Below are positions 36,998-46,135 of a DNA stretch of 64,000 nucleotides, piece by piece (position 1 is the stretch's first letter; each line of letters starts with the position of its first letter). The stretch is taken from positions 1 to 64,000 of the forward strand of contig JAUIBW010000004.1 of NCBI GenBank assembly GCA_030427585.1, read 5' to 3'. The notes beneath the pieces were generated by a model. The model had not been told where the DNA came from and did no database searches. It was given only the letters and a program-made list of their open reading frames with translations. The position numbers and the translations under genes were made by a program. Source of the DNA: Bacteroidia bacterium. Its GTDB lineage: Bacteria; Bacteroidota; Bacteroidia; Flavobacteriales; Flavobacteriaceae.

Positions 36998-39094
36998 TTA
37001 TTTTACAAAAATCTTTTGAGTGAGTGTTTTACTATCGGTAGTAATTTGTACAAAATAGATACCAGTAGACAACTTACTAATATCTACAGTTTTTCTCACT
37101 ATATTTCCCTCTGGAGGCATTTTAAAATCTATGATCTCTAATGTTCTTCCGTTTATATCTTTGATATTGATCTGAGAAGAAGATTTTGCATTACTAATTT
37201 CAAGATTTAACAGATTTTTTGCCGGGTTAGGGAATGCTTTTAATTGCAATCCTCCTGCTGGCCCATCTCCTTTGAAAGCAGTACTAAACGATCCTCCACA
37301 AGGCCCAAGGTTTCTCCATCCTGTAGCGGTTCTTTCATATAAAGATCCATTATAGGTTACTCTATCCCCCACATTATATACAGTACCAGCAGAATATGGT
37401 GCTACTCCTGCACAAGGATCAGATGTAGTGGTACATGGGCCTAAATTAGTCCATCCTGTAGCAGTTCTTTCATAAAGGTTTCCATTATAAGTTACCCTAT
37501 CCCCCACATTATAGTTAACATTTGGAGACCAAGGTGCTACACCATCACAATTACCACCACCACTACTACAATTTCCTGAAGAGTTATAGGTGGTCTGGCC
37601 ACAAGCAATGGTAAAGTTATCTACGGTATCTCCTCCCGAAGCTTTTTTGGCTTGCCATGTACTTCCTACTGTAGTATTTGCATTATACGAACCTCCTGCA
37701 TTGGCAGATCCCTGTAAAGAATTGTTCTGGAAATACTCTAAGGTACAATCTGTATTATTAGTAAATGTTACCGATATAGCATCTCCTGTATTACATCCAC
37801 CACCATCACAAGATTGTAAACAACTTGATCCCGCAATATAATTACGGATTACATTTGCTGGCTGCGGTCCAAATCCCTTGTTGAAATTTACCCCAACACT
37901 GGTTTGTGGACAATAACTCATAATAGTTCCTCCTCCGGCAGGGTTTCCTGGTAATGCACAGTTTCCTTCTACTCGGCCGGCACAACCATCTATTGCGGTA
38001 TTATTACCATTCCATACACAAGCATGTGTATGTCGTGATCCTACATTATGTCCTGTCTCATGAGATATTAAGAATACATCAAAAGAATAAGTAGGTATAT
38101 TTTGATAGCTACCATTAATACCAGAAACCGCTGCTTTTCTAGATGAATTACACAACGTTCCGATTCCTCCGGCTAGCCCTCCTCCAAAACTGTAATTTAC
38201 CATATGGGCTAAATCTCCATTTATGCCGTTTTGGTTTTTATAGCTAATATAACTATTAAGATTATTATTACTAAATGGCTGATTAGAAGTCCAGGCTTTG
38301 GTACCCGATAATTTGATAGATATCTGATCATTGGCATATAGTGCCGCTACCTGATTAAATACAGCCTCGATATAATTAGAAGCTGCTTGAGCACCTCCCT
38401 TATCATTTACAATATCTGTACATATATCAAAGAATATTTTTACACACTTTGCAGCTGCTTTACTTTGTGGATTATCAGCCAATTCTTCAATAGTGTATCC
38501 TCCTTTTTCTATATCATCTTCTACCTGGCAAGAAAAATCATATAAATAGCTAATTTCTTTATCCTTATATAGAATATGACTCTTACTATTACTCACAGGT
38601 CCAACTACCATATTACCGTCCTGACCATCGATACTAATAAAACCAGATACCTTATCTTCATAAAAACTTAGAGCGACCAGAGAGTTAGACTGGCCCTTTA
38701 CTATACCGCGATAGTGTGCTATATTATCACGAGAAAGCACCTTACCCGAAGGCATATCTATGGCAGAAAAATCATCTGTTCTAATGCTCACTTTAACAAG
38801 GTCGAGTGACATTGCTGATTTCTGTCCCGGAATACTTAAGTTCATCGTATTCGGGAAATTACCTTGTAAAGATTTCATTTTACTTTGATCTAATGAAAGT
38901 AACACATAATCCTTAAGTTCTTTCGGAATCTGTATATTACTTTTTTTAGTAATTGCGGTAAAAATTTGAGTAGTTTCAAAACTTGAACCCGAGGATTTTT
39001 GCTGGGCTACGAGTTCACTGGGTTTTTGTGGTTGAGTTTGCGCAAAGCTCATTACCGTAAAAAAGGCAATGGCGATTGTTAATATACGTTTCAT
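36998..39094 (-). CDS. Secreted M12B-like zinc metalloprotease with T9SS sorting domain
   Basis: A 698-aa protein with signal peptide MKRILTIAIAFFTVMSFAQ. A propeptide-like region covers residues 20-210. The reprolysin-like catalytic domain has the zinc site HETGHNVGSRH (His345, Glu346, His349, His355) and Met-turn IMSYC (Met392). A small beta domain follows, then two near-identical carbohydrate-binding modules of CBM5/12 type (about 516-555 and 560-600; YNVGDRVTYNG and YERTATGW in each). Residues 620-698 form a type A T9SS sorting domain (FPNPAKN, GIYFVQI, KIFVK). It is probably a surface or secreted protease that binds chitin-like polymers. Confidence 0.92.
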   Translation of the reverse strand: MKRILTIAIAFFTVMSFAQTQPQKPSELVAQQKSSGSSFETTQIFTAITKKSNIQIPKELKDYVLLSLDQSKMKSLQGNFPNTMNLSIPGQKSAMSLDLVKVSIRTDDFSAIDMPSGKVLSRDNIAHYRGIVKGQSNSLVALSFYEDKVSGFISIDGQDGNMVVGPVSNSKSHILYKDKEISYLYDFSCQVEDDIEKGGYTIEELADNPQSKAAAKCVKIFFDICTDIVNDKGGAQAASNYIEAVFNQVAALYANDQISIKLSGTKAWTSNQPFSNNNLNSYISYKNQNGINGDLAHMVNYSFGGGLAGGIGTLCNSSRKAAVSGINGSYQNIPTYSFDVFLISHETGHNVGSRHTHACVWNGNNTAIDGCAGRVEGNCALPGNPAGGGTIMSYCPQTSVGVNFNKGFGPQPANVIRNYIAGSSCLQSCDGGGCNTGDAISVTFTNNTDCTLEYFQNNSLQGSANAGGSYNANTTVGSTWQAKKASGGDTVDNFTIACGQTTYNSSGNCSSGGGNCDGVAPWSPNVNYNVGDRVTYNGNLYERTATGWTNLGPCTTTSDPCAGVAPYSAGTVYNVGDRVTYNGSLYERTATGWRNLGPCGGSFSTAFKGDGPAGGLQLKAFPNPAKNLLNLEISNAKSSSQINIKDINGRTLEIIDFKMPPEGNIVRKTVDISKLSTGIYFVQITTDSKTLTQKIFVK

Positions 39095-39300
39095 TGTTTT
39101 GGTTTTAAGTTTTGAACCTTTACTTAGTTATGATTCTGGCCCCATAAACCTTCCTCAGTAAAAATTCAAAATAGTTTGTGTGTCATAAAGTTACAAACTT
39201 AAAACCATCTCAAAAAGGTTATAAAGCATTATTTACACATTACACTAATATGTTATATTTTATACCTTCTTTGTATATGGTAAACCCTTTGTGCAGTATA

Positions 39301-40137
39301 TTATTTTTCAAAATATAGTAATCTATTAATATCATAATACTCCCAATCTGCTCTATCCTTAATAAGGTCAACAAGAATATCTTTATGCCCAGCACCATAA
39401 ATAACCAAAACTCTATCCTTAGGTGTAACAATTCTATTAAGGTTAGTAAAAATCTTTAAATTTCTAAAATACCATTTTGCAACCACATCGGTACCTATAT
39501 AATCACCTTCTTTATCAAAAGAAACCAGGTGTTTCAGGTAGTACGTTTGATTATAATTTTTATCAAAATTCTCAGAATTGGCAAACCTCACAATGTCTAA
39601 AACAGGGTGTTTGGATATAGATTGCATATCATTTTGCATACGACTAATCAACTCCTTAAATGCTGCCAATTGTACATCTTGATTGTTTTGTTCGCCATAG
39701 GCAATAACAGGAGCTGTGTCAAATTCTGTATGAGCATCAATAGAGTACAACCTATCATGCCCCATTTGTTTTGCCAAAGGGTAAGATATCTGAACAACTT
39801 CGCTAGACATACCCCATTTATCTTCTTTGTTTATTTCTTTTTCTAATACCCCTTTTAAATACTTGGTATAATAGGTTTGGCTCCACAGAGTATCACCTAA
39901 TGACGTTTCAATAGCAATCTTGGTGGGTTTAAATTTGGCTATTAAATCAATAAGTTGTTTTAATTCTGCCTGTCTTTTATCAGAATGGATATTACCCATA
40001 TCCATATTTACCTCATCGGCTCCTGGATTATGTAAATGTATCATACCCAAAACACTAATAACAGGTTTTTGGTCCTGAGCTTTACAAGATAAACATATGG
40101 TGAATACAGTAATTAAAGTTAAAATGAGGTTACGCAT
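39301..40137 (-). CDS. DUF5694 lipoprotein-like protein
   Basis: A 278-aa exported protein whose signal region ends in LSC (MRNLILTLITVFTICLSCKA), so lipidation is likely. The DUF5694 pattern is clear: VLGMIHLHNPGADEVN, then RQAELKQLIDLIAKFKPTKIAIE and a late VIYGAGH. These acidic and His positions resemble the TraB/PrgY and EreA/ChaN superfamily of putative metal-dependent hydrolases. The function is unknown. It is preceded on the same strand, after 36 nt, by another member of the same broad superfamily; the two are likely co-transcribed. Confidence 0.75.
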   Translation of the reverse strand: MRNLILTLITVFTICLSCKAQDQKPVISVLGMIHLHNPGADEVNMDMGNIHSDKRQAELKQLIDLIAKFKPTKIAIETSLGDTLWSQTYYTKYLKGVLEKEINKEDKWGMSSEVVQISYPLAKQMGHDRLYSIDAHTEFDTAPVIAYGEQNNQDVQLAAFKELISRMQNDMQSISKHPVLDIVRFANSENFDKNYNQTYYLKHLVSFDKEGDYIGTDVVAKWYFRNLKIFTNLNRIVTPKDRVLVIYGAGHKDILVDLIKDRADWEYYDINRLLYFEK

Positions 40138-40173
40138 AATTGTATTATTTTAAAATTGTAGAATAGGTATGTA

Positions 40174-41469
40174 TTAGTTTTTATTTGGGGTTACTCTTTT
40201 GTCAATAGGTAGGATAAGTTGATAATCATAGCCATCAATCAAACTCTTAATCTTATGGTAATCACCGTTTTCTGGTAGTGTTATTCGTCCTTCCTGAATA
40301 TCCCTTCGTATAGCTTCTAAATCAATGATGGTCCACTGATCTCTTTTTGCCAGGGTCATAAAATCTCGTAGACGTTTATAGTAAGAAGCATATTTTTCTA
40401 AGTAATCTAATTCTTCTCCTTTTTCATTAGTATAATAACGGTGCCATGTATTTATGATAGTGGCTTTGCTCCCTTGTTCCCTGGCAAGTTGAGTAACGAG
40501 ATCTCCCAGGTCATAACAACCATTGGTTAAAATTTTTGAAGCGTGTAGGTTTCCGAATTTCAGGAATACTTTAGGATTTGGTTCTGCTTGTAGTGTTTTG
40601 TTATAATGTGTTAAAAAGTTATTACGCATGTAACTTATACGATCTGCATGTGAATCTTCCCGCCAACGATTATATATATCCCAGCTAATTTCTAAATCTT
40701 TAATGATCTTTTTGGTGTTCTCATTTCCGCGAAAGCGACTTAAGTACCGTTGTACAGCAGGTTCTTTTTGAATTTCCTCAAAAAGCTTAATTTCTACACC
40801 TGGCACATTATTTTTTGCATACCAGGAGGCAATAATTTTGGAAGCTTCCTCTTTTTCTGATTTAATAATGGCATAATCCGGGGTATCGGTAACAAAAGTG
40901 AGTAGCTCATCCATAAAATATAATGTAGCTGAAAAATACTCCTGATCAAGCCCCCAGATATTCATATTACGCTCGCGGATTGCCTGAAGAAAATAAGCAT
41001 CTTCGAGGCCATCAAAGAAAGGGATCGGAATCTCATGATCTTCTTCGAGAGCATATTGTGTGGTAAATTGCTTAAGATTTTCTACTGTAGCCGATGGCGG
41101 TGTAGAAAGGTTCACCAGTTTTTTTGCCGAGTACGGCCCTACTTCAAAAGCAGTATGATTAAATCCGGCTTCGTGTAACATGGGGATGAGTCTTGTAATC
41201 AATTGCGAAGTAGCTTTTGATCCGTGGCGTTCTCCAAACATCACAAACTGTGATTTAGAAATAATATGCTCTAGCATTGCACGACCTTCTCCCACAATAG
41301 TGGTATCTGTAACTGTAAAGTATGCTGTTTTTGTAGCGATATACGATGCATCTATAACAGCTGCCGGACTTGTTTTCTCTACTTTGATTGCTACAGTATC
41401 TACTGGTTTCTCTTTACAAGAGAAACATAGTAATAAGATTATAATAGTAAGGGTGATAAGTGATTTCAT
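40174..41469 (-). CDS. EreA/ChaN-like lipoprotein
   Basis: A 431-aa exported protein with lipobox LCFSC. It shares the erythromycin-esterase-like core: MFGERHGSKATSQLI (Glu and His in the GERHG block), FNHTAFEVGPYSAKKL, GLDQEY, and a later LKFGNLHASKI segment carrying the conserved His. The same fold covers EreA, ChaN and TraB proteins, so the name implies no macrolide resistance. Envelope location is unusual for true Ere enzymes. It is first gene of a two-gene unit with the DUF5694 protein. Confidence 0.72.
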   Translation of the reverse strand: MKSLITLTIIILLLCFSCKEKPVDTVAIKVEKTSPAAVIDASYIATKTAYFTVTDTTIVGEGRAMLEHIISKSQFVMFGERHGSKATSQLITRLIPMLHEAGFNHTAFEVGPYSAKKLVNLSTPPSATVENLKQFTTQYALEEDHEIPIPFFDGLEDAYFLQAIRERNMNIWGLDQEYFSATLYFMDELLTFVTDTPDYAIIKSEKEEASKIIASWYAKNNVPGVEIKLFEEIQKEPAVQRYLSRFRGNENTKKIIKDLEISWDIYNRWREDSHADRISYMRNNFLTHYNKTLQAEPNPKVFLKFGNLHASKILTNGCYDLGDLVTQLAREQGSKATIINTWHRYYTNEKGEELDYLEKYASYYKRLRDFMTLAKRDQWTIIDLEAIRRDIQEGRITLPENGDYHKIKSLIDGYDYQLILPIDKRVTPNKN

Positions 41470-41670
41470 TGTTCTTCGATTTTAAAGCAAAAAAAAACGA
41501 TACTGGCATAACAGATCATAAGTTTACACTTCTCTGGATATCTACCGGGCAAAAGAGGGATAACAGCACTATTTGATATTTGGTTGTATGGTTTACTGGT
41601 TTGGTATAAAGAAAAAGACCATTGTAACCAAAAAGTATAGATTACCTATTTAAAATATTATTTTTGAATC

Positions 41671-42714
41671 ATGATCGTATTTAAATCCCGTTGGAGATAT
41701 CACATATTACTTGGCATCCTAATTATAATAATGGATATCTATGGAGATTATATCTACAACCAGAAAACAAGTTGGGCAGACTATTTTGAGTACCCCATAT
41801 TCTTATTTGGCATTACAATGTATATTACTTTTTTTAGCATTTATGTCATTAATTATAAAGTATTATGCCCGCTTATGCTTTCGCGTAAGCGTATTATACC
41901 CTACTGCCTTGGTATAATAGTATTAGTGTTTCTATATGCAGGCATTCGCTATTTATTAGAAGAAGTGATACTCTATTCTATTACCGGATTACATAATTAC
42001 GGAGACAACTTTCGCCACTTTGGGTATTATGTATTCGACAACTCCTACTATGCATCAAAAAGTTTGCTGTTTAGCACAGCTATATATCTTTTCTTTCGAT
42101 TTGTAGATCACAAAGAAGCCATTCATCAATTAAAAATCGAAAATAAAAAGGCCGAGTTAAGGTTGCTTAAATCACAACTGGGGCCACATTTTCTTTTTAA
42201 TACGCTTAACAGTTTTTACTCAGAATTACTTATAGAAAGTCAGCCTAAAATTGCAGCAGATATTCACAGGCTTTCAGATTTGTTGCGATTTGTGACGTAT
42301 GAGACTCAACAAGATAAAATACCATTGAAAAAAGATCTTAAGTTTATTGCAGATTATATTTACTTTTTTCAGAAACGTTACGAAGATAATCTGGCAGTAG
42401 ATTACCAGGTAAATGGTAGTGTAATAGATCAGGAAATACCTGCTATGTTATTGATTCATTTTATCGAAAATGTTTTTAAACACGGGATTGTTAATGATAC
42501 CTCTGCTAGGGCAACGATTACCATTACTATTCACTCTAATGCTATTGAAATTAGCACTAAAAACAAAATTGCTACTTCAGAAAAATATGTAACCAAAGGA
42601 ATAGGATATGCAAGTATTCATAAGAGATTAACAGCTCTTTTTAAAAATGATTTCATATTATACCATAAAGAAGAAAAATCTTATTTTGAAGCCTATTTAA
42701 AAATACCATTATGA
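41671..42714 (+). CDS. LytS/YehU-type sensor histidine kinase (pair 1)
   Basis: A 347-aa membrane kinase. Four hydrophobic helices (about 11-28, 41-62, 76-93 and 130-143) are followed by a short coiled coil and the His_kinase domain PF06580, with phospho-acceptor His173 in GPHFLFNTLN. A HATPase_c region with IHFIENVFKHGI follows. There is no large sensor domain. The ATG overlaps by position with a TATTTTTG box at 41659-41666 that ends only 4 nt before it. The response regulator gene overlaps its stop by 4 nt (ATGA), so the two are translationally coupled. Confidence 0.9.
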   Translation: MIVFKSRWRYHILLGILIIIMDIYGDYIYNQKTSWADYFEYPIFLFGITMYITFFSIYVINYKVLCPLMLSRKRIIPYCLGIIVLVFLYAGIRYLLEEVILYSITGLHNYGDNFRHFGYYVFDNSYYASKSLLFSTAIYLFFRFVDHKEAIHQLKIENKKAELRLLKSQLGPHFLFNTLNSFYSELLIESQPKIAADIHRLSDLLRFVTYETQQDKIPLKKDLKFIADYIYFFQKRYEDNLAVDYQVNGSVIDQEIPAMLLIHFIENVFKHGIVNDTSARATITITIHSNAIEISTKNKIATSEKYVTKGIGYASIHKRLTALFKNDFILYHKEEKSYFEAYLKIPL

Positions 42715-43421
42715 ATACATCGTTACGTTGTCTTATTGTAGATGATGAACCGCCCGCGATACGTTTGTTAGAAAACTATGTCGAAAAAGTAGCTTTTTTG
42801 GAGTGTATTGCTAGTACCACAAAAGCTCTGGAAGCCTTAAAGTATATAGAAAGTGATGCTATTGATCTGGTTTTTCTGGATATTCAGATGCCAGATTTAT
42901 CTGGTATTCAATTATCAAAAATTATCAAAGATAAAGTACAGATTATTTTTACTACAGCCTATCCGCAATTTGCTATAGAAGGGTATGAACTAAATGCCGC
43001 CGACTATCTATTAAAACCTTTCGAATTTGATCGTTTTTACCAGGCGGTCCTCAAGGTGAAACAAAAAGAAGGATCATCTCATCCTATTACTGCTACAAAA
43101 GAATATGTATTTATCAAGACAGATGGCAAAAACAATTATGAAAAAGTGTATCTAGATGATATTTTGTATATAGAAGGATTAAAAAACTATGTTGCTATTC
43201 ATTTGTTACACAAACAGATTATTACCTATAGTACTTTAAAACATATAGAAAACACCCTTCCTTCTACTACCTTTATTAAGATACACAAGTCATACATCGT
43301 TTCGATCAATCATATTATCAAGACAGATTCTCTTCATGTTTATATTCATGATAAGACACTACCCATAAGCGATACCTATCGCAAAGCTTTTTTTGAAATG
43401 ATTAGCAAAAGAAAGTTGTAA
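42711..43421 (+). CDS. LytTR response regulator (pair 1)
   Basis: A 236-aa regulator partner of the kinase just upstream. The receiver domain (1-120) has the acidic pocket VDDEP, phospho-acceptor Asp57 in FLDIQMPDLSG, Thr in FTTAY and Lys in LLKPF. The LytTR DNA-binding domain spans about 135-236 (IEGLKNYVAIHLL, FIKIHKSYIVSINHI). It overlaps the kinase gene by 4 nt. Its targets are unknown; the DUF2490 porin-like gene downstream is a candidate by proximity. Confidence 0.92.
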   Translation: MNTSLRCLIVDDEPPAIRLLENYVEKVAFLECIASTTKALEALKYIESDAIDLVFLDIQMPDLSGIQLSKIIKDKVQIIFTTAYPQFAIEGYELNAADYLLKPFEFDRFYQAVLKVKQKEGSSHPITATKEYVFIKTDGKNNYEKVYLDDILYIEGLKNYVAIHLLHKQIITYSTLKHIENTLPSTTFIKIHKSYIVSINHIIKTDSLHVYIHDKTLPISDTYRKAFFEMISKRKL

Positions 43422-43495
43422 GGTATATTAGTTTAATGTGAATTTGATGTAAGGATTTAGTTTTAAAAAGCCGTCAAATTGATGATTCAAGGTTT

Positions 43496-43594
43496 ACTTT
43501 TACATTTTATAGTAGTCAGATGCTAGGAGTCGGGTGTCGAAAGCTAGGTGACTCCTGACTCCTGTCACCCGACACCCAACTTTTACATTTTATA
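43496..43594. repeat. GC-rich satellite-like insert flanked by 16-bp direct repeats
   Basis: ACTTTTACATTTTATA occurs at 43496-43511 and 43579-43594. Between the copies is a segment far richer in GC than its surroundings, with GGAGTCGGGTGTCG and its near-inverted form CACCCGACACCC, and tandem GACTCCT words. The layout suggests an inserted palindromic element with duplicated target or slipped microsatellite copies. Confidence 0.5.
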
Positions 43595-43694
43595 TTTAGA
43601 ATTTTACATTTATGCCAGTTTTCACATTAAATTAGATTTTCAACAGAATTACTTTACTAATTTTGGGAAAATTCAAAAAAACGTATTCTACATT

Positions 43695-44384
43695 ATGAAC
43701 ACAAAGACCATATTTCTCTTTCTTGTATTACTTACAACATTTAATTTTTCTAATGCCCAGAACAATGGTGAAAATGAGTTAGGGGCCTGGTATATGTATT
43801 TTGGGACAAATCGCGTAAGTGATAAGCTTAGTATTCATTCTGAAGCGCAATTTCGATTTTATGAAGTAGCTTCAAGTTTTAATCAATTACTACTAAGAAC
43901 GGGATTAAACTACCATATCAGTGATAAAGCAATAGCAACTTTGGGATACGGATTTATTAGCACCGATGGTACATTTGAAGATACTCCCGGCGAAGAAAAT
44001 ACAAATGAACATCGAATCTTCGAGCAGTTTATTTTGAAGAATACTGTAGGGAAATTTAAATTCGAACATCGATACCGTCTCGAGCAACGATTTATCAGCA
44101 CACAAAATGATGATTTTACAGAACATAGAGCGCGATATCGTTTACAACTCACCTACTCTATTAATCAAAAATGGTTTCTAAATGTCTATGACGAAGTATT
44201 CATCAACCTGCAAGAACCTATTTTTGGCCAAAACAGATTATACGGTGCGGTAGGGTATCATGTAAAATCTAATTTTAGCATACAACTGGGGTATCTCAAA
44301 AATCATTTTACCGGTATTAATTATGATCGGTTACAGTTAGGCGTGATCTATAATACTGATTTTAGAAAAAAAGAAAAAAACTAA
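43695..44384 (+). CDS. DUF2490 outer-membrane beta-barrel protein
   Basis: A 229-aa protein starting at ATG 43695, chosen for the signal peptide MNTKTIFLFLVLLTTFNFSNAQ; the open frame extends upstream through repeat DNA. DUF2490 features: ELGAWYMYFGTNRVSDKLSIH, then alternating beta strands (NQLLLRTGLNYHI, FEHRYRLEQRF) consistent with an outer-membrane barrel. The role is unknown. Its stop overlaps the isochorismatase-like start (TAATG), indicating a translationally coupled operon of three genes to 45669. Confidence 0.82.
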   Translation: MNTKTIFLFLVLLTTFNFSNAQNNGENELGAWYMYFGTNRVSDKLSIHSEAQFRFYEVASSFNQLLLRTGLNYHISDKAIATLGYGFISTDGTFEDTPGEENTNEHRIFEQFILKNTVGKFKFEHRYRLEQRFISTQNDDFTEHRARYRLQLTYSINQKWFLNVYDEVFINLQEPIFGQNRLYGAVGYHVKSNFSIQLGYLKNHFTGINYDRLQLGVIYNTDFRKKEKN

Positions 44385-44968
44385 TGCATATTTCAAAAGA
44401 TAATACTCCGGCATTGGTACTAATCGATATTCAGAAAGGGTTTGAAGATGTCGCTTACTGGGGTGGAGAACGCAACAATCCCAATGCCGAAACGAATATG
44501 GAAAAGCTCCTGGTATTTTGGAGAACGCATAACCTTCCTGTATTTCATATCAAGCACTGCTCTACTACGCCTGCCTCTCCCCTGGCCAAAAGTAATACAG
44601 GCAATGATTTTATGGATTTTAATACTCCGTTGCCACATGAACCCATTATCGAAAAAGATGTAAATAGTGCTTTTATAGGGACCGATCTTAAAGAGCAATT
44701 ACAGCACAAAAATATAGATACCCTGGTTATTATAGGATTAACTACAGATCATTGTGTATCTACCACAACCAGAATGGCCGGTAATTTTGGGTTTAACACC
44801 TATTTGATAGAAGATGCTGTTGCTACTTTTAATAAGACAGGTGCTAATGGGCAAGAATATAGTGCACAATTAATCCACGATACGGCCATAGCAAGTCTAA
44901 AAGATGAATTTGCTACCATTGTAGCTACAGAAACACTTCTTACTAAGTTAAGCCAAAAACCCGGGTGA
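44384..44968 (+). CDS. Isochorismatase-family cysteine hydrolase
   Basis: A 194-aa cytosolic hydrolase. The catalytic triad is visible: Asp15 in LVLIDIQKGF, Lys near residue 87 in IIEKDVNSAF, and Cys near residue 127 in GLTTDHCVSTTTRMA, with the usual cis-peptide context before Cys. Family members cleave amides such as nicotinamide or biuret, or pyruvate enol ethers; the substrate here is unknown. It overlaps both neighbours (TAATG upstream, TGATG downstream), so it is tightly coupled. Confidence 0.88.
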   Translation: MHISKDNTPALVLIDIQKGFEDVAYWGGERNNPNAETNMEKLLVFWRTHNLPVFHIKHCSTTPASPLAKSNTGNDFMDFNTPLPHEPIIEKDVNSAFIGTDLKEQLQHKNIDTLVIIGLTTDHCVSTTTRMAGNFGFNTYLIEDAVATFNKTGANGQEYSAQLIHDTAIASLKDEFATIVATETLLTKLSQKPG

Positions 44969-45669
44969 TGTCTAAACACAATTATGAAAATAAGCTTGCA
45001 ATACTACAGGCAATCCCGCCTGAACATATTAAGATTGCCAATATCCCCATAGATGTGTACCTTCAGGAAGCCGAAGATTTATATCTATGGGTACAGGAGG
45101 ATAAAGAAGATTTTCTTAATATCAACTTTGATTGGCAACATTATGTAGATGACCTTACAAAACGTACAGGGGCTTTACGATATGCACAATCTTTATGGAT
45201 AAGAAGAAAAAACGGCCAGGAAGAATCCCAAAAAGATTGGAAACAAAAGCTCCCGATCGCTTATGAATTACACAAAGAACTATTAGCCGATTTTAGGTAT
45301 GCATTTCGTAATCATAAAGAACTTAAAAGCGCTATTAGGGATATTGCTAAAGGAAAAAGCTATGCAGATTTGATACAGGACCTTAGTAGTCTTAGTGTTT
45401 TGGGAACATCTAATATTGCTAAGCTGAAAAGCATAAATTTTGATCCCCGAAAATTAGATCATGCCGAGCAACTTTCTAAAAAGATGGCACAACTATTCGC
45501 CCGGGTAAATAGTGACATAAAACAGAGCGGTGAGGTTGTAAAAATAAGGAACCAGTCGTATACACATTTAAAAGAAGCAGTAGACGAAATACGGGATGCA
45601 GGCAAATATATTTTTAAAAACAATCCAGATCGGTTTAAAGGATACATTAGCACCTACAGAAAATCTTAA
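44968..45669 (+). CDS. Conserved helical protein of unknown function
   Basis: A 233-aa soluble protein starting at ATG 44968, which overlaps the stop of the hydrolase gene. It is almost all helical, with regular charged residues (IPIDVYLQEAEDLYLWVQEDKEDF, LLADFRYAFRNHKELKSAIRDI) and no catalytic motif. I do not recognise the family, though such proteins seem common in flavobacteria. Its position as last gene of a coupled operon suggests a role with the hydrolase. Confidence 0.65.
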   Translation: MSKHNYENKLAILQAIPPEHIKIANIPIDVYLQEAEDLYLWVQEDKEDFLNINFDWQHYVDDLTKRTGALRYAQSLWIRRKNGQEESQKDWKQKLPIAYELHKELLADFRYAFRNHKELKSAIRDIAKGKSYADLIQDLSSLSVLGTSNIAKLKSINFDPRKLDHAEQLSKKMAQLFARVNSDIKQSGEVVKIRNQSYTHLKEAVDEIRDAGKYIFKNNPDRFKGYISTYRKS

Positions 45670-46112
45670 CATAGTATTATTACTGATCCCCGCGGTAAAT
45701 ATAGTAATCACCATAATATATTTTAGTATCACCAGAAGTAAACAAGTTTTCACCATATCAGATACAAAAATCAACATAATGGTGATATTAAAATATCATG
45801 TGGTTTTTATTAAATATGTTCTGGTGAGTATAATATGATTTATGGTAATTGCAAAATATAAAAACGTGGTATATATCTTTAATCGAAACAAAATAGGTAA
45901 TATTTGGTTATCTATACTATTTTTATTTTTGAAATTTGGTGATATCTTTATTGTATGATATATACAAATATTTACAAACAGTTGTATATATATACTTTTA
46001 CATATATAAGGTGTTACCAGTAAGCAAAAAAATGATAGTGTAACGAATAGTCTTGATATTTAATGCACAATAAGCAATGAGAAATTTTGATTTGCGACGA
46101 ATAATGGCTATT
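45670..46112. other. AT-rich stretch before the Fic/HEPN locus
   Basis: About 440 bp of very AT-rich DNA with no supported gene. A pair of ATGGTGAT / AAATATCAT-like words and scattered TATA tracts are visible, but no clear repeat, terminator or promoter. It separates the coupled operon to the left from the Fic locus to the right. Confidence 0.4.
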
Positions 46113-46135
46113 TTCGTTGCAATATATGCAACGAA
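46113..46135. promoter_or_regulatory. Palindrome covering the Fic start codon
   Basis: TTCGTTGCA (46113-46121) and TGCAACGAA (46127-46135) are perfect 9-bp inverted arms with a 5-nt spacer. The ATG at 46126-46128 lies at the loop edge. It could be an operator bound by the Fic protein's own C-terminal winged-helix domain, or a hairpin controlling translation. Confidence 0.55.

Noticed and set aside
40174-41469. Macrolide resistance (ere) gene
   Set aside because: Only the broad superfamily fold is shared, and the protein is an envelope lipoprotein, unlike cytosolic Ere esterases.
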